Origin: Candidatus Didemnitutus mandela
Lineage (GTDB): Bacteria; Verrucomicrobiota; Verrucomicrobiia; Opitutales; Opitutaceae
Direction: 5' to 3'
NCBI GenBank assembly: GCA_002591725.1
Contig: NJAL01000003.1
Coordinates: 124,001-188,000, forward strand
DNA length: 64,000 nt
In this document: one piece after another, positions 1 through 11,466 of the stretch
Position numbering within the stretch: the stretch's first letter is position 1
How the letters are laid out: every line of letters begins with the position of its first letter
The notes under the pieces: model-generated
Seen by the model: only the letters and a program-made list of their open reading frames with translations
Told to the model about the DNA's origin: nothing
The model's database searches: none
Position numbers and translations under genes: made by a program

Positions 1-356
1 GTGCAGACGGAGTCGGAAACTGTAAGGAGGCGGGAAAGAAAGAGAAGCTGCCTTTGAACGAGGGTGTTGGTTTTTTTATAGGTGATAAGTTAGGAAAATT
101 CGGTGAAAGGAGGATATAAAACGAATCATCGTCCCTGCCGGGGCAAGGCGGGACAACATGCTTCTAGATCCTTACTAGCCGAGTGTTAGCTCCAAACAGG
201 TGTCTTGAGAAAAATTCTAGCCAAGATGAGTCTATCGTCTGGAATGAGTTTCCTTTTTGCAGCCTGATCTTATTCCGTTGGCATCAAAAGTTTCTCCGAT
301 CTTTGACGAAGATTGGCGAGACAAGGCTGTTCTGGTTCCGAACCCCGGTTTTTGGC
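1..356. other. No gene recognised upstream of the parE 3' end
   Basis: I see no family motif in either strand here. The + strand ORF that begins at 183 runs into the parE coding region and is an antisense shadow. If parC ever followed parE on the minus strand, no trace of it is readable in these 356 bases. Confidence 0.5.
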
Positions 357-2204
357 CTAGGCTTCAACAAGGTCTTTTTCGACGCGGAGATTTCCGATAA
401 TGAAGTCCTGCCGCTCGGGTGTGTTTTTACCCATGAAAAAGGCGAGCAGCTCGTCCGGGCTATAAAGATGGTTCATCGTCACTAGCTCGAGGCTTATGTC
501 TTTGCCGATGAAATTTTTGAACTCGCCGGCCGAAATTTCACCGAGACCTTTGAAGCGTGTGGTTTCGTGGCTAGCGCCGAGCTCTTGCATTGCCGCCTGT
601 TTCTCCTCCTCGGAATAACAATAGATCGTTTTCTTTTTGTTGCGCACGCGAAAGAGCGGCGTTTCGAGGATAAAAAGATGGCTGTTGCGAATGAGGTCGG
701 GGAAAAACTTGAGGAAAAACGAAATCAGTAATAAGCGGATGTGCATGCCATCAACGTCGGCGTCGGTGGCGATGACGATCCGCGCGTATCGTAGGCCGTC
801 CATGCTTTCCTCTATGTTGAGCGCGGATTGGAGGAGGTAAAATTCCTCGTCTTCGTAGATAGCTTTTTTTGAAAGGCCGTAGGTGTTGAGCGGCTTGCCC
901 TTCAATGCGAACACCGCTTGCGTCTGCACATTGCGTGTGGCAGTGAGCGAGCCGGCGGCGGAGTCGCCCTCGACGATGAAAAGCGTGCTCTGCTCGGCAC
1001 ACTTATTGCGATCGCCGAGGTGGAATCGGCAGTCGCGCAGCTTGCGGTTGTGCAGCGAGGCTTTTTTCGTTCGTTCGCGGGCGATGTTGCGGATGCCGGC
1101 GAGTTCTTTCCGCTCGTGCTCGTTTTCTTCTATCTTTCGCTTGATGGTTTCCGCGATCTCGCGGTTTTTGTGCAGATAAACGTCGAGCGACTGCTGCATG
1201 AACTTGCCGACAAATTCCTTCAGCGTTGGTCCTTCCGGTCCGGTTTTGGTCGAGCCGAGCCTGGTCTTGGTCTGTGATTCGAAAATCGGCTCCTGTACGC
1301 GCACCGCAATGGTGGCGTCGATCGACTGACGGGTATCGGCAGCGTCGAAGTCCTTTTTGAAATGGTTGCGGATTGTTTCGACGAGTGCCTCGCGAAACGC
1401 AGTGAGATGGGTTCCGCCCATTGTGGTGTGCTGGCCGTTTACGAACGACCAATATTCCTCTCCGTAGTGGTTGCCATGGGTGAATGCGACCTCAATGTCC
1501 TCGGCTTCGAGATGAATGATTGGGTAAAGTGGTTTGCTGCTGAGTTGATTTGCGATGAAATCTTTCAAACCGTTTTCAGACTTGAAGATTTTGCTGTTGA
1601 AGCTGAAGCCAAGGCCACGATTGAGGAAGGCATAGTTCCACAGCATGTCTTCGATGAATTTTGTGCGAAATTTGAAATCGGCGCCGAAAAGCGCTGCATC
1701 AGGCGTGAACTCGATGATCGTTCCGTTTCTCTCGGCGGTCTTGGCGACTTTCGACTCCTCTTTCAGTTTCCCTTTCTCGAATTCGACGGTCTTTGTTTTG
1801 CCGTCGCGACAAGCCTGGGCGCGGTAGGTGAGGGAAAGGGCGTTTACGGCTTTCTGGCCGATGCCGTTCAGACCGACGGCTTTTTGGAAGGTTCCCGAAT
1901 CGTATTTTGCTCCTGTGTTGATGATCGAGACGCAGTCGACGAGCTTTCCGAGGGGAATGCCACGACCATAGTCGCGGACACGGATGCTATGCGCTTCGGC
2001 ATTGAGCTCGACCTCAATTCTTCGGCCAAACCCCATTGTAAACTCGTCGATGGAATTGTCAATAATTTCTTTTATGAGTACGTAGATGCCATCTTCGACA
2101 TGGGCGCCGTTGCCGAGGCGACCAATGTACATGCCGGGGCGGAGACGGATGTGCTCCAGCGAATTGAGGGTCTTGATGCTGGCTTCGGTGTAGTTGGACG
2201 CCAT
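357..2204 (-). CDS. parE: DNA topoisomerase IV subunit B (ParE, type IIA topoisomerase ATPase subunit)
   Basis: ATPase and Toprim subunit of a type IIA topoisomerase, which decatenates and relaxes chromosomal DNA together with a ParC/GyrA-type partner. The start is set at the internal Met of [11 protein letters not shown] (615 aa) because homology begins there and the 37 residues upstream look like non-coding translation. Visible motifs: RLRPGMYIG (20-28), the GHKL Asn in DNSIDE (49-54), DYGRGI (78-83), Toprim VEGDSAAGS (411-419), DADVDG metal site (481-486) and RFKGLGE (550-556). The length and the [10 protein letters not shown] run resemble the short ParE type common in Bacteroidetes and PVC rather than the ~800-residue GyrB. 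The frame is open throughout, in contrast to its neighbours, so it is likely functional. No Shine-Dalgarno sequence is visible before the ATG. A GyrB paralogue assignment is the main alternative. Confidence 0.93.
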   Translation of the reverse strand: MASNYTEASIKTLNSLEHIRLRPGMYIGRLGNGAHVEDGIYVLIKEIIDNSIDEFTMGFGRRIEVELNAEAHSIRVRDYGRGIPLGKLVDCVSIINTGAKYDSGTFQKAVGLNGIGQKAVNALSLTYRAQACRDGKTKTVEFEKGKLKEESKVAKTAERNGTIIEFTPDAALFGADFKFRTKFIEDMLWNYAFLNRGLGFSFNSKIFKSENGLKDFIANQLSSKPLYPIIHLEAEDIEVAFTHGNHYGEEYWSFVNGQHTTMGGTHLTAFREALVETIRNHFKKDFDAADTRQSIDATIAVRVQEPIFESQTKTRLGSTKTGPEGPTLKEFVGKFMQQSLDVYLHKNREIAETIKRKIEENEHERKELAGIRNIARERTKKASLHNRKLRDCRFHLGDRNKCAEQSTLFIVEGDSAAGSLTATRNVQTQAVFALKGKPLNTYGLSKKAIYEDEEFYLLQSALNIEESMDGLRYARIVIATDADVDGMHIRLLLISFFLKFFPDLIRNSHLFILETPLFRVRNKKKTIYCYSEEEKQAAMQELGASHETTRFKGLGEISAGEFKNFIGKDISLELVTMNHLYSPDELLAFFMGKNTPERQDFIIGNLRVEKDLVEA

Positions 2205-2344
2205 AGGTTTGAGCGGAGAAACAGAGACGGAAGAAAAGTTCTGGCAAGAGCGATTTTCCCGAAACCGGAGCGGCTTCCGTGGCCGCAAAAAAAGTCCAGG
2301 AGAGCAGCCCTTCAAGCAGGCACATTGGCAGACACATTAATTCT

Positions 2345-3470
2345 GGGGAAATCGCCGGCGTTGACCGAAGTTACGGCGGCGGAAATGAGGTTTTTTCTTG
2401 TCTGTGGTAGTGAGCGAGGGGCGCGTATCTTTTGGTCGAGGTGGAGGCACGAACAACGCTCTTTTTCCCGCCGACGAGGCTACGGTGTCGCACGACATCC
2501 TCGTGCAATACTGTGGCTTGCAAACTGAATTCCTCCGCGGTAGCGGCGGCCTCTTTTGAGGCGCTCGTGTTGCTTTGGGTGACTTTTTATCTGCGAGATG
2601 TCGGTTTTGATTTGGTTGATGCTTTTGCTTTTTCCCCGAGAGGCGGTGAAAATATCGGTGACGAGTTCGTTGACATGTCGGGCTTTGCCGACAGTATTTT
2701 TAACGATGTGGCGATTTTGTCGGAAGTTGTCGAGCTGTGTTCGGCGCGTGAGATAGCTTCGGCGATATTGGCTCCGGGTTCCTTTGCGATTGTGGCTGAA
2801 CGTTGAGCGATTATTGTGGACTTTATTAGCGGCCACGGCGTGGCTTCTGGTCTAGTACGGATGGCTTTTAATGTGGCGTTTGAGAGCGATGGGGTTGGTT
2901 TGTAAGACGATCTGGTTGACCGTCTTGCCGTCTTGATAATCCTGCCGATGTTCTGCGAGGAACTGCGGGTTGCTCCCATGGCTTTGCGCGTTGCTGTTTC
3001 CAATTTCTGCGTTCTGGCGAGTGTCGCTCGAGAGGCCTTTTGTTGAGTGGGCGTTCTCGGCATTGCGCTTGGTCATCGAGGCGAGCTATTCGAGGCTGGC
3101 GGCCTTTTCGAGTGAGCCTGAGCCTGAAGCCAGCTCCTGGCTCCTGAAGGAAAATCTAGTCGGCCAAGAGTGGTTGTCTTTTGCAGCTGTTGAGTCGATG
3201 TTTTGATCCAACGTAAGGATTTTGGAGAGCGATGTCCGATAACTGGAGAAAGCGAGCTCGAATTCCTTCACCAATGGAATTGGCCGCGTCCTGCTTCCGG
3301 CTGGCTTGCAGCAGATGTGTTTAGCTCTGCTGCATCTGATTGAGGATGCTCTTTGGGGGATAGGTCGGAAAAGTTTCGTAATTTATTGGTGTCCAAATTA
3401 TAGAGCTCGTATTGACTAGCCGCTTTTTTCGTAAGCCGCGACATTTTCGCCCAAACGGTTGAAATAACCA
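2345..3470 (-). pseudogene. Fossil methyl-accepting chemotaxis protein (MCP signalling domain)
   Basis: The minus strand spells an MCP cytoplasmic hairpin in order but across three frames. QELASGSGSLEKAASLE (frame of the ORF at 3086-3274) is followed by MTKRNAENA and VNQIVLQTNPIAL (2852-3076), then IIAQRSATIAKE (2587-3063), then a segment with GKSKSINQIKTDISQIK (2480-2836). The tail SNTSASKEAAATAEEF, typical of the MCP C-terminal helix, is read in yet another frame. These correspond to the family's ASLEE, MTKRNAENA, FQTNILALNAAVEAA and LAQRSA landmarks. At least four frameshifts are needed, and the AAVEAARAGE core is corrupted, so no receptor can be made. It fits with the cheR, cheB and hybrid-kinase fossils at 39.8-45.6 kb: chemotaxis has been lost. 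Confidence 0.85.
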
Positions 3471-4339
3471 TGCGTGGCTTTCTCGTTCGGACTCAAGACG
3501 AGAGTTTGTACAAAAATTTACGCGCCGATTTGCGTGCGCAAGGCTAACTGGACAACTTCGGAACTATAACTGAGTCCAAGGATGGCGTTGTTTTCGAGAC
3601 GATCACGAAAACTTTCTTTTACGCGTAGGCGTCTAAAACGGAGAGAATTGGGGAAAGGAGGCGGAAAGCAGTAGCGTTGCAAAAACTGTGGTGCGTTAGG
3701 TAATGGCCCTGTTTTTTATCGAAAGTCGGTTGGACTGTTAGTGGCGTGCGAATGGGGCTCGGTTTTGTTTCGGGCAGGCAGGTGCCATTGTCAGCATGGA
3801 CCTAGCGAAACGGAAGCGGGGGAAAGATGAGAGGGATTCAGTGTTCATGAGAGTAGAAGTTCGATGGGAATCAGGTTCCAGGTTCCTTTTGCTACTCGTT
3901 CTTACCAGCCAGATGCCGGCCCGGATTAGGTGACCTCACTCCGTAAAAGTGCGGCGCACTAATAGCGTGCCGATGGTTGATCTGCTGTCTTTCGAAAGAC
4001 TTAAACAGATTTGGGCGGTCGCGGTTTTCTTATATATTATAAACTAGCAGTGGCCTTGGTCAAAAATCCTGAGAAACGGTTTCGTAGCTGTCCTAGCTTT
4101 GTGGAACGAAAGCTATGCTTCGTCTCTTCTATGACTGTGTATGGGGTTCCTCGATTACCAGGATTACCAGGGAGGGGGCCTGGATGGTTTTAAGGCTCGA
4201 TCGTTGCTGTTAAGGGAGGACAGTGTGGAGGAAAATATTTTTATCTTCGACTTCCGCTTTTTAGCAAAGCGAATTTTCCAGACCAGTCAGATTCCCCAGA
4301 AGCCCCCCGTAGTGGGCGCTTGCACTGGCGGTGATTGGT
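3471..4339. other. Gene-free stretch
   Basis: Only short ORFs with no recognisable motif occur on either strand. This probably represents coding sequence eroded past recognition. Confidence 0.4.
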
Positions 4340-4503
4340 AATCAGCTGCAAGATCAGTTTGGCCAGATTAGCTAAGTCGAGAGGCTTGATCAGAATAACC
4401 GGCGATCGGCAGATTGGCGGCTTGGACGGCTGATTCTAGTTCGGAATTTCCTGTCACCAGAAGGAGCGGAAGAGCCGAATCGGAGGAGGGAACGTTTTGA
4501 TTG
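4340..4503 (-). pseudogene. Fossil response-regulator receiver domain fragment
   Basis: Read on the minus strand, one frame gives LPLLLVTGNSELESAVQAAN and the next gives LIKPLDLANLAKLI. Together they match the beta4-alpha4-beta5-alpha5 end of a CheY-like receiver, including the conserved Lys-Pro after beta5. One frameshift separates the two parts. The phospho-acceptor half upstream is not readable, so whether it was a stand-alone regulator or part of a hybrid kinase is unknown. Confidence 0.6.
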
Positions 4504-4638
4504 CCCTGCAGGTGGATGTCCCTATACTGCTTATCCTTCAAATAGGCTTCGGCTCCCTGGGTTATGAAAGAAGAGGGGGGGGCGTTTTCTCCTAAATGTT
4601 AAAGCCAATGCGTGCCGAGCTACACCCGTAGCTCGGCT

Positions 4639-5177
4639 TCATTCATCGACGAAAAAAATGGGAGCAAGCATAAGTGCGGAAGAGGACAATGGCTGGCAAT
4701 ACTGATTTCTATGCGAGGCTGCCGAGGAACGCAAAACGATTTCCAGCCAGCCTTTCAGGTGCGGATTGTCTGGCGACTTAGGAAGGATGCAGACGCTCCA
4801 ACGCTTGGCCCAGCCACTGGCGGCGAATTTCAGTCCCCTGGAGCAAAAGCTGCCTTTTGCTTTCTCGAGCGCGATAATGGCTTCGCAGACCGTCTTGGCG
4901 GGAGCGACCTCGCGTTCGCAAAGAGTTAGAGACATTAGCAACATGTACTAAAAGCTTCAGACTTTGCCGTCGACGATCTCCCGCAGGTATAGGTTGCTAC
5001 GATGTCTTGCAGGCTAGCGGGCAGGGAAATCTGGCGTTCGAAAATCTGCGGAATTACGGAGAAAGTTCCTTGGATGTAGGGGAGGTTGGCTCCATAAAGC
5101 GGCTCCACGAGCGCTGGCGCATTGGACTGTCTTTCATCTCCTCTGATGAGGGACGGTAGGTAGCGCTGGGAAAACAA
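4639..5177 (-). pseudogene. Unidentified fossil reading on the minus strand
   Basis: Two minus-strand ORFs in different frames (4639-4944 and 4935-5177) have protein-like composition, for example the stretch YIQGTFSVIPQIFERQISLP, but I do not recognise the family. They lie directly upstream of the receiver fossil on the same strand and may be earlier parts of the same gene. The strand assignment itself is uncertain. Confidence 0.25.
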
Positions 5178-5204
5178 AGTCTTCTTCTTTCATAATAAGC
5201 GAGG

Positions 5205-6380
5205 AGGGCGGAAGCTTTATTCGCCACGTGCAAAGCATCGCGCTCTGGCATTTTTATCCCGAATTCTATGAACTGCCTAATCGATGCACTGTGCCTTTCG
5301 CTGCCGGGGAGCGGAACCTTCGTTGTGATGCACAAGAATAGACTCGCAAGCGCGCCGAATACCTTATTATTGAAATCACGAGACGCTAATTATGAGCATA
5401 ACGGCAGCTAGCGTTCTGCTGCGTTCGATCGCGACAAAGGGAGCTTTCAGGCGCCATGATGTTCGACGTCGCGATGGGCAGCTTGACCGAACACTGTGTT
5501 ACACATTCTTGTCGCTGCACAGGAAGGCGGCGTAAATTTCATACTGGCTGATATCTATCGCATTTCGACCAGGGTGCTGTGCGTGTGTAAGGTTACATCG
5601 GAGGTGTAGACCGTGCACATCGAGAACGTGAATCGCACTGGCGGCTTGGCTTATGGGCGTTTTTATCAAGCTTGTGCGTGGCTGCCTGCTACACACATCG
5701 GCGAAACGATAGCAAAATGCTACATTATCAAGACGAAAGATACCGATACAGAAACTTTCTATAAAGCGGCGCTGGGTGGCGTGCGCGCGAACGTGGCCTT
5801 CAAGCCAGGAACGGTGTTGGCTGGAGCACAATCGCTATCGTGCGAAGGGTATGGTCCGGGCGAAGGAAAACACGTTTACAAAGGGCATTGATCTTACGGT
5901 CCTTTGCGGCAACATCGCGGAGAAGAGTTGTATTGTGAAGCGGAGAGGGCGTCGACGAATCGATTTGGAAACTTGCCTGCTGAGTGCTGTGTCTTCGATA
6001 GACAGGACACAACGGCGAATGCAATACTTGCGGATAAGGTCGTAGTCGTAGGCAGGCGATGTCGTCGTGATTCGCTGCGAAGAACCGAAATACGGCTCCG
6101 ACATGCAGGGGATGCTTTACTCGGCCACTTACCTGAAATGACGTGGTCTTTGCAAAGAGTGAGCGCTACTGATCGAAAGGCGGTTCTCTGGCTCCACGTT
6201 TGGGCGTGAGCCTTGGACACGCTTTACCCGAAGCGGCGTCGGGTGGTTTGATCGCCCTGATGGGGGAAGGGGAAGACGATCGTGTCTAGATCGGTATTCC
6301 GGAGAGCTTGATCCGCATTACCGTGGCGAACGACATCCCTCCCGTAACGCTACCAAGCTAAACGCACGCACTTAATACGC
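5205..6380 (+). pseudogene. ilvD: Fossil dihydroxy-acid dehydratase
   Basis: IlvD makes the 2-keto acid precursors of valine, leucine and isoleucine. The plus strand carries its landmarks in order but in shifting frames with stops. [17 protein letters not shown] matches the TCGSCSGMFTANSMN signature with a key Cys lost. [61 protein letters not shown] and DTTANAILADKVVVVG follow, and finally a read-through of the ALPEAASGGLIAL region near 6220. The N-terminal third is not recognisable upstream of 5205. The iron-sulphur cysteine motif is broken and several frameshifts and stops exist, so the gene is dead. The order and spacing match the E. coli-type enzyme. The inferred consequence is loss of branched-chain amino-acid synthesis unless a second copy exists. 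Confidence 0.9.
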
Positions 6381-9217
6381 CGAAGAATCGCTAGCATCCG
6401 TTTTGGCGACATGTTGCTTGTTTAGCTCCGCCGACACACCGGCGATCATGCTAAATTTTTAGCCAACTATAGAGAAAAGGCGCATTTTTAGCAGTTAGAA
6501 CGGCCATCGGAAAACGAAAAGTCGAGCTTTTGCTTGGTCTCAACACTATCGCGAGAACCTTGCATTAGCTAGCAGATAAGAAGAGTTCGATGCCGTTACG
6601 TTCCCAGGTCTCACGGCCGACTTCCGGATAAAACGTGCTGGCTTCGATCGATGCGGCGTAGTCCTTGCAAAACGCCTCGTGCCCAGCCGACGCACTTAAG
6701 ACTGCCAGTCACGAGTTGCTTGACTCCACGCCCATGAGTGTGTGCAGCAAACTGCGTGGTTATAGTTACCAACTTTGAGTCAACGCACGTTCTCGCCGAA
6801 CAGGAGGCCTAACTTGCCATCGAAGAGGGAAAAGACCTCGTCCTAGCGCCAGGACGGGTAGGTGGCGAGATAGGCGGCAAGCGCTATTGGCTTTGGCGGT
6901 GCTGGCAAGAACCTGAACGTCGACGCTGAAAACAGGTAGGGTGTGGGTTTCGCTGCGGCAGAAGATGGCGGAAAGAAGAGTGTTCAGTGTGCTTAGTTAT
7001 ATCATCAGATTTTCTAACTATCATCTAGTTGTGAAAATATCCAATTTACTTTCTTTTGTTCTCGATCAAGTAGGTACGGCTGTTGCGTTATTGTGGACTC
7101 GACTCTATAAGAAGCTAGCTTGGAACTTTCTTGAGATTTGGTCAGCGCACAACTCCATTGTCTACAACATCGTGTTGGAAATCTCGCGGCTGGTCAATCA
7201 TCTCAAGGACCGGCGTTTAGTGCTCGTGCAATTCACAGCGAATGATCGCTTGGTGGTTGATACCGTACTGATGCTGAGCAAGTAGTTGAAAAAAAAGTAG
7301 CACAAGCAGCTTCGTAAATGGGCGCTAAGAAAATGGTGACACTCTGCGATGTACTCCGCGAATTCGACGAGGCTGTCGCTCTCGCGGCGCTAAAATTAGC
7401 TATTATTCTGTCATTAATGATCGATCTACGCTCTCTCGAAAATTGCCGAGGCGATTTTTTTCGTCTCGGCAATTTGAGGCATGTCCTAAGACAGGGTTTT
7501 TAGGGCCTAGGGCCGGGGATTGTGCAGAGCGATATTTTACTCGCACGGCGAGGCCCGGGAAGGTGTGAGTGGAGTCATTCAATCGACTGTCGAAGCACTC
7601 GGCTTACCGGAAGAGGTTTCTTGTGCGTCGATTAGCTTGACTGAAAGGAAGAGTTAATGGTAATATTAGTTTAATAGTCTGGTGAATAGACGACGGACGA
7701 GAAGTTACAAGGTGTCCGCACGAAATGGGCCATAAAGGAGCTTCCCCTAGCGGAATGAGCGCATGGAGTACCGATAAGTGAGTTATGGTGGTTTGAGGTC
7801 AGGTTTTACCGCGGAGAGTCGTGCCTGGCGACCGTGGCTAGGTGGAGTAAGGAAAATCGATAGGCAGCATGCAGGGCTTTATCGAAGAGCATTCAGGAAA
7901 CGTCTGGCTTTGTATTTGTGTGAGGCGATCTCGAAGCTTCGGTTAACACTGTCGCGGCACATTGAGCGGCTGGAACAAACTATGGAGAAAATGAGCCGAG
8001 ACCGATGCGGCTTCGCGTCGCTAAGCGTGGAAGATGCTGGCGAGATTTAGTAATGAGTTGCGTTTAATGGCTAAGAAGCCATGGGGTATCAGGACTTCGC
8101 GCAAGCAAGTACCAAGGCGATTTGACTGACGTGGACAAGTTGGATGGATGGGCCGATCGGCTGCTTCGCACCTCTGCTTCCCGGATGATTTTTCTGGCGC
8201 AAGGAGTACGCGGTGGAAGCAGCTATATGTGCCGGAAGAAATGAGGCTAAAGGTGTTGCGCCGTTGCGTGTCAGGAAATGGCTGCATCGATACGCCTAGC
8301 TGGCATTGTGGCTTCTGTTTTCGCGAAGCGACTTGTTCCCGCGCAAAGCTTCAGATTTTGCTGACGAGATAAATTTTATGGAGGGCATCGGCTCGTGTGG
8401 AGCACTCTGAACAATAAGGATATAGAGACATGGAGACAGCCCTAGTCCATATTTTTCCAGAGGGAGTAGGCGGTGCGGTGCAGATTGTTGCAGAACTTAT
8501 GCAACTCGCCGTCGAGAGATTAGCCGGAACTCCTATATTGGCCGGGTTACTGCCGTCCGGTGCAAAACGTGTTCGTTTCTTCTTCCTAGCCCAATAGCTC
8601 ACCCGACGTTACCGATTTTTTTCTTAGCGAGACCGCAGATGAAGCTTGTGTTGGGCAGTCTCCAGAGGGGTAACAAACGTTGCCCAAATCGAGCCTTGGG
8701 AATGGCGGTTTCAAATACCTGGACCTGTGCGATTGCCGCCAAGATGCCACCCAGAATTTTTTGGCTTTTCTGCTTTTCGGTCACTCAAAATAAGAAACCA
8801 AATCATCAGCCTATGAACTACCATAGCTATTGATTCAGGCTTGGTCGGAGGCGTGGTCAACGCCATTTTTATAGATAAAAATGGTTATATAGGAAATTAT
8901 ATATGCCCAGATATCCTTGCTAAAGATATTGGTTTATTTGTTTGTGGCTATTTGTATTCGCGACGGCCTGCGAGTAAGCCGCTCAATTTAGCTACGAAGA
9001 AACGACTCTCGATACAGATGGCGTGTAACGCCGTACTATTCGCGTTCTGCTCATAGTGGTGATCATGTTGCCCAACTTTGCTGTCGATAGTGTCGATATT
9101 CAGTTTTGAATTGGAGGATCATCAGCCCGAGGAAGACACGTTTTTCACCTCTGGAGAGAGCGGATTCGCTGTCAGCTTCGGCTGGGGGACCTTTAACGGG
9201 ACACGCTCGATGCAGCG
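6381..9217. other. 2.8 kb without a recognisable gene
   Basis: ORFs are short and none shows a family I can name. A plus-strand run at 6941-7285 (114 aa) and another at 7778-8050 (90 aa) have protein-like composition but no motif. A plus-strand reading near 8445-8585 looks vaguely soluble-protein-like but is interrupted. I treat the stretch as eroded coding sequence. Confidence 0.4.
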
Positions 9218-9856
9218 TCAGCCACAAGCTCGAGAAGATCCGCAAGAGACGAATGCCAGCGCAAATATAGCTCCTATGTAGTCTGAGGCCGCCAGATTTC
9301 GTTGGAAGTGCTGTCGGAGATCATTTATACAATCACCGTTGCTCAGATAAAGCTTGGTGTTGCAGAAGAAAAATATAGAAAAGTAACGCGTTCCTATGGC
9401 ATATCCCAATCCCAATATGCCCTCCCGGATCCGGATTCGCAAGCCAAAGCCCAATCCTGTAAAAAATAAATCCCTAGCGGGACAAAATTTAAACGCGTGG
9501 ACCGCATTGCGGTCCACGCTTCCTGGTCTCCTCTCATGCTTGAGTTGATTCGAAAAAATGAGTGCCAAAAAACAACTGATTATTCCCGAGCCATTTAGGC
9601 GTGATTCGCTGGCTGCTATGGATTGCATGGTATAATAACCTAGCTGCTGTATCGGCTCAAAGCTATGCTGGCCCAGCAATGTGTCGCTATGTTGAACCAT
9701 TTTCCCGGTCGCCAAAATCCGGTTGAGTAGCCCAAAAAAGATCTCCCTGATGAGGTATTGATTGATCGAAAGGGGGTGTGCGTGCAAATCGATCCGCGGC
9801 ACTATGTGCTTGTTGTCTCTCATTTTGCTGCTGTTCCAGTAAGGAACGCTCTTCAA
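9218..9856 (-). CDS. Uncharacterised open reading frame (212 aa), possibly not a real gene
   Basis: This is the longest uninterrupted frame in the 6.4-11.4 kb debris. It has hydrophobic stretches, including one rich in Phe and Ile near residues 145-165, but no domain I recognise. The residue mix is odd (many Arg, Ser and isolated Cys), as expected from a chance frame in decayed DNA. A second minus-strand ORF (9853-10113) continues upstream in another frame, which could indicate a frameshifted ancestor. Confidence 0.2.
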   Translation of the reverse strand: MKSVPYWNSSKMRDNKHIVPRIDLHAHPLSINQYLIREIFFGLLNRILATGKMVQHSDTLLGQHSFEPIQQLGYYTMQSIAASESRLNGSGIISCFLALIFSNQLKHERRPGSVDRNAVHAFKFCPARDLFFTGLGFGLRIRIREGILGLGYAIGTRYFSIFFFCNTKLYLSNGDCINDLRQHFQRNLAASDYIGAIFALAFVSCGSSRACG

Positions 9857-10719
9857 AACAGATAAAAGCCTTCTTGCCGGTCTCCACCAAGGAGACCGAA
9901 GCCCGATTGTGTTCGAAGAGGCTTCGGGGGATCGGACCTTTGCCGTACGTCTTTGAAGGTCTTTTTAAAACCGGTCAGTAGGTGGATGGCATCATGAAGA
10001 TGATCTATTTGCTCGATTTGCATATCGTGCCAAGGACGAGCGGAGTTGAGTATGGCCCCCGTATTGCATCCGTATGGATTGGGCTCCGACCGCGGCGCCT
10101 CACAGTCTGACAAAGAGAAAACAGTCCCATCGTAAGCTAATTATCTCTCGGGAACGCGCTGCTGAAATCAGCGCATTCCCATTCTTATTTGGGATAGAAG
10201 TCCCTTACGTCCAAAAACTCTCCAACACTAAAATTACATCATCCATTCCCACACCAACCCCGTGACAAAGACAACTTCAGTTCATTCGTAACAAAGTTTA
10301 CGAACAACACAAGCGCCATTATTACCTTAAGCGGCAATTGGAACGAAGACGTTGCTATCGTCCGTCTCTGGTGTTGCAGTTACGGTTACGAAATACGTGA
10401 ATTGCGTCAATCGGAGTCGCACGAACTACTCCATCGCAACTCTCCAGCGGTTACTGCCCAGGAAAAGACTTCGGTCACGTTTGCTAGCCCCCAACGTGCC
10501 TGTTACGTGGACAAATTGTATGCGGTGTTTGGCTGCTTCGATGTTTCCCTGGCCGCGTTAGTCAGCGTGAGGAACCCGAGGGCTTTTGTATGTGGGCAAC
10601 CGGCTGGAGGTGCTCAACGCTGCCGAGAAGGGTGTTAAGGAGCGTGTCTTAACCAAAAAAAATGGGGAAGCTTTTATTTGGACATGCTTTCTCTTAAAGG
10701 GCTTATTGTAGTTGGTCGG
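9857..10719. other. No gene recognised
   Basis: Only short conflicting ORFs occur. The minus-strand frame at 9853-10113 may be the upstream half of whatever 9218-9856 derives from. Nothing else is interpretable. Confidence 0.35.
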
Positions 10720-11420
10720 CTAGTAAACGGAACTATGGATCGAAGCCGGGACTGCGGCAGGCTTTTGAGACGTCGACGGTTCTGTTGCTTTCTTCGATGG
10801 TGTTGCAGGTGTCGGGCTCGCTGCGTGTAAGAACGAGCAGCACGGCATAATGGGTGGAATCGATATGGAGTTGAAACGCAAGATCGGTGGGGGATCCGAT
10901 GGCTCAAGTGCCCGGACTCTACAACCGGCCATAGCGAAGTGCTACGCCTTTCGCACCGACCGTTCCGAGTGTAGCGGCCTTAGGCTCTACGATGTAAGAT
11001 GCGGTCACTGGATCGATTTCGTGATAAGGCAAGCACCTCGATGGTTTGAGCGAAAAAGAAATGTTTTTGGCGACGGACATCGGCGGCCAGGGTATTCCAC
11101 CATGGTCCGTGTGGCGATAGTGCGTTGCGCTGCTGGCACTTCGTGCCCATCTTTGGCACGGGTAGAACATGATGGAAAACTCTGTGAGTTGGTCGATGAG
11201 GAAACCCGGTTGCGCTTCCCGTACTGCGTGATGAACTGCGTTGGAATCGAAAACGTCGAGGATAACCTGCTCTATGCCCGCGATTCGCAAGGTATCAGCC
11301 TTGGCTGGTGAGTGGGTGGTGCCGCCAACGGTGGCGCTAGCGGATTTTAGCAGAGGAACAAGTCGGCGATCGATGGCTCGGGTAACTTCCCGCGATAAAG
11401 AAGCGAAGCCGGAGGGTGCG
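10720..11420 (-). pseudogene. Fossil NAD(P)-dependent nucleotide-sugar epimerase/dehydratase family protein
   Basis: The minus strand reads VGGTTHSPAKADTLRIAGIE, then a segment beginning VILDVFDSNAVHHAVREAQP (ORF 10919-11290), then GVALRYGRL, and in a further frame LHIDSTHYAVLLVLTR and a C-terminal VDVSKACRSPGFDP. This matches the order of a short-chain epimerase of the VxxTRSPxKA...DVFDxxAV...ARPDVVIHQLT type: a beta-strand, a helix, the RYGxFYGPG turn, then the D-A-A-x-A-x-x-A-L helix. The first glycine-rich loop is not readable and at least two frameshifts are present. It lies just downstream of metH on the same strand. Confidence 0.7.
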
Positions 11421-11466
11421 GCGGTTCTAAAAGGCTGGCCACCTGGCGAGAGGCATTGCTAGAGAA

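Noticed and set aside
1362-2528. 388-aa plus-strand ORF
   Set aside because: Antisense to parE over most of its length, with no recognisable domain.
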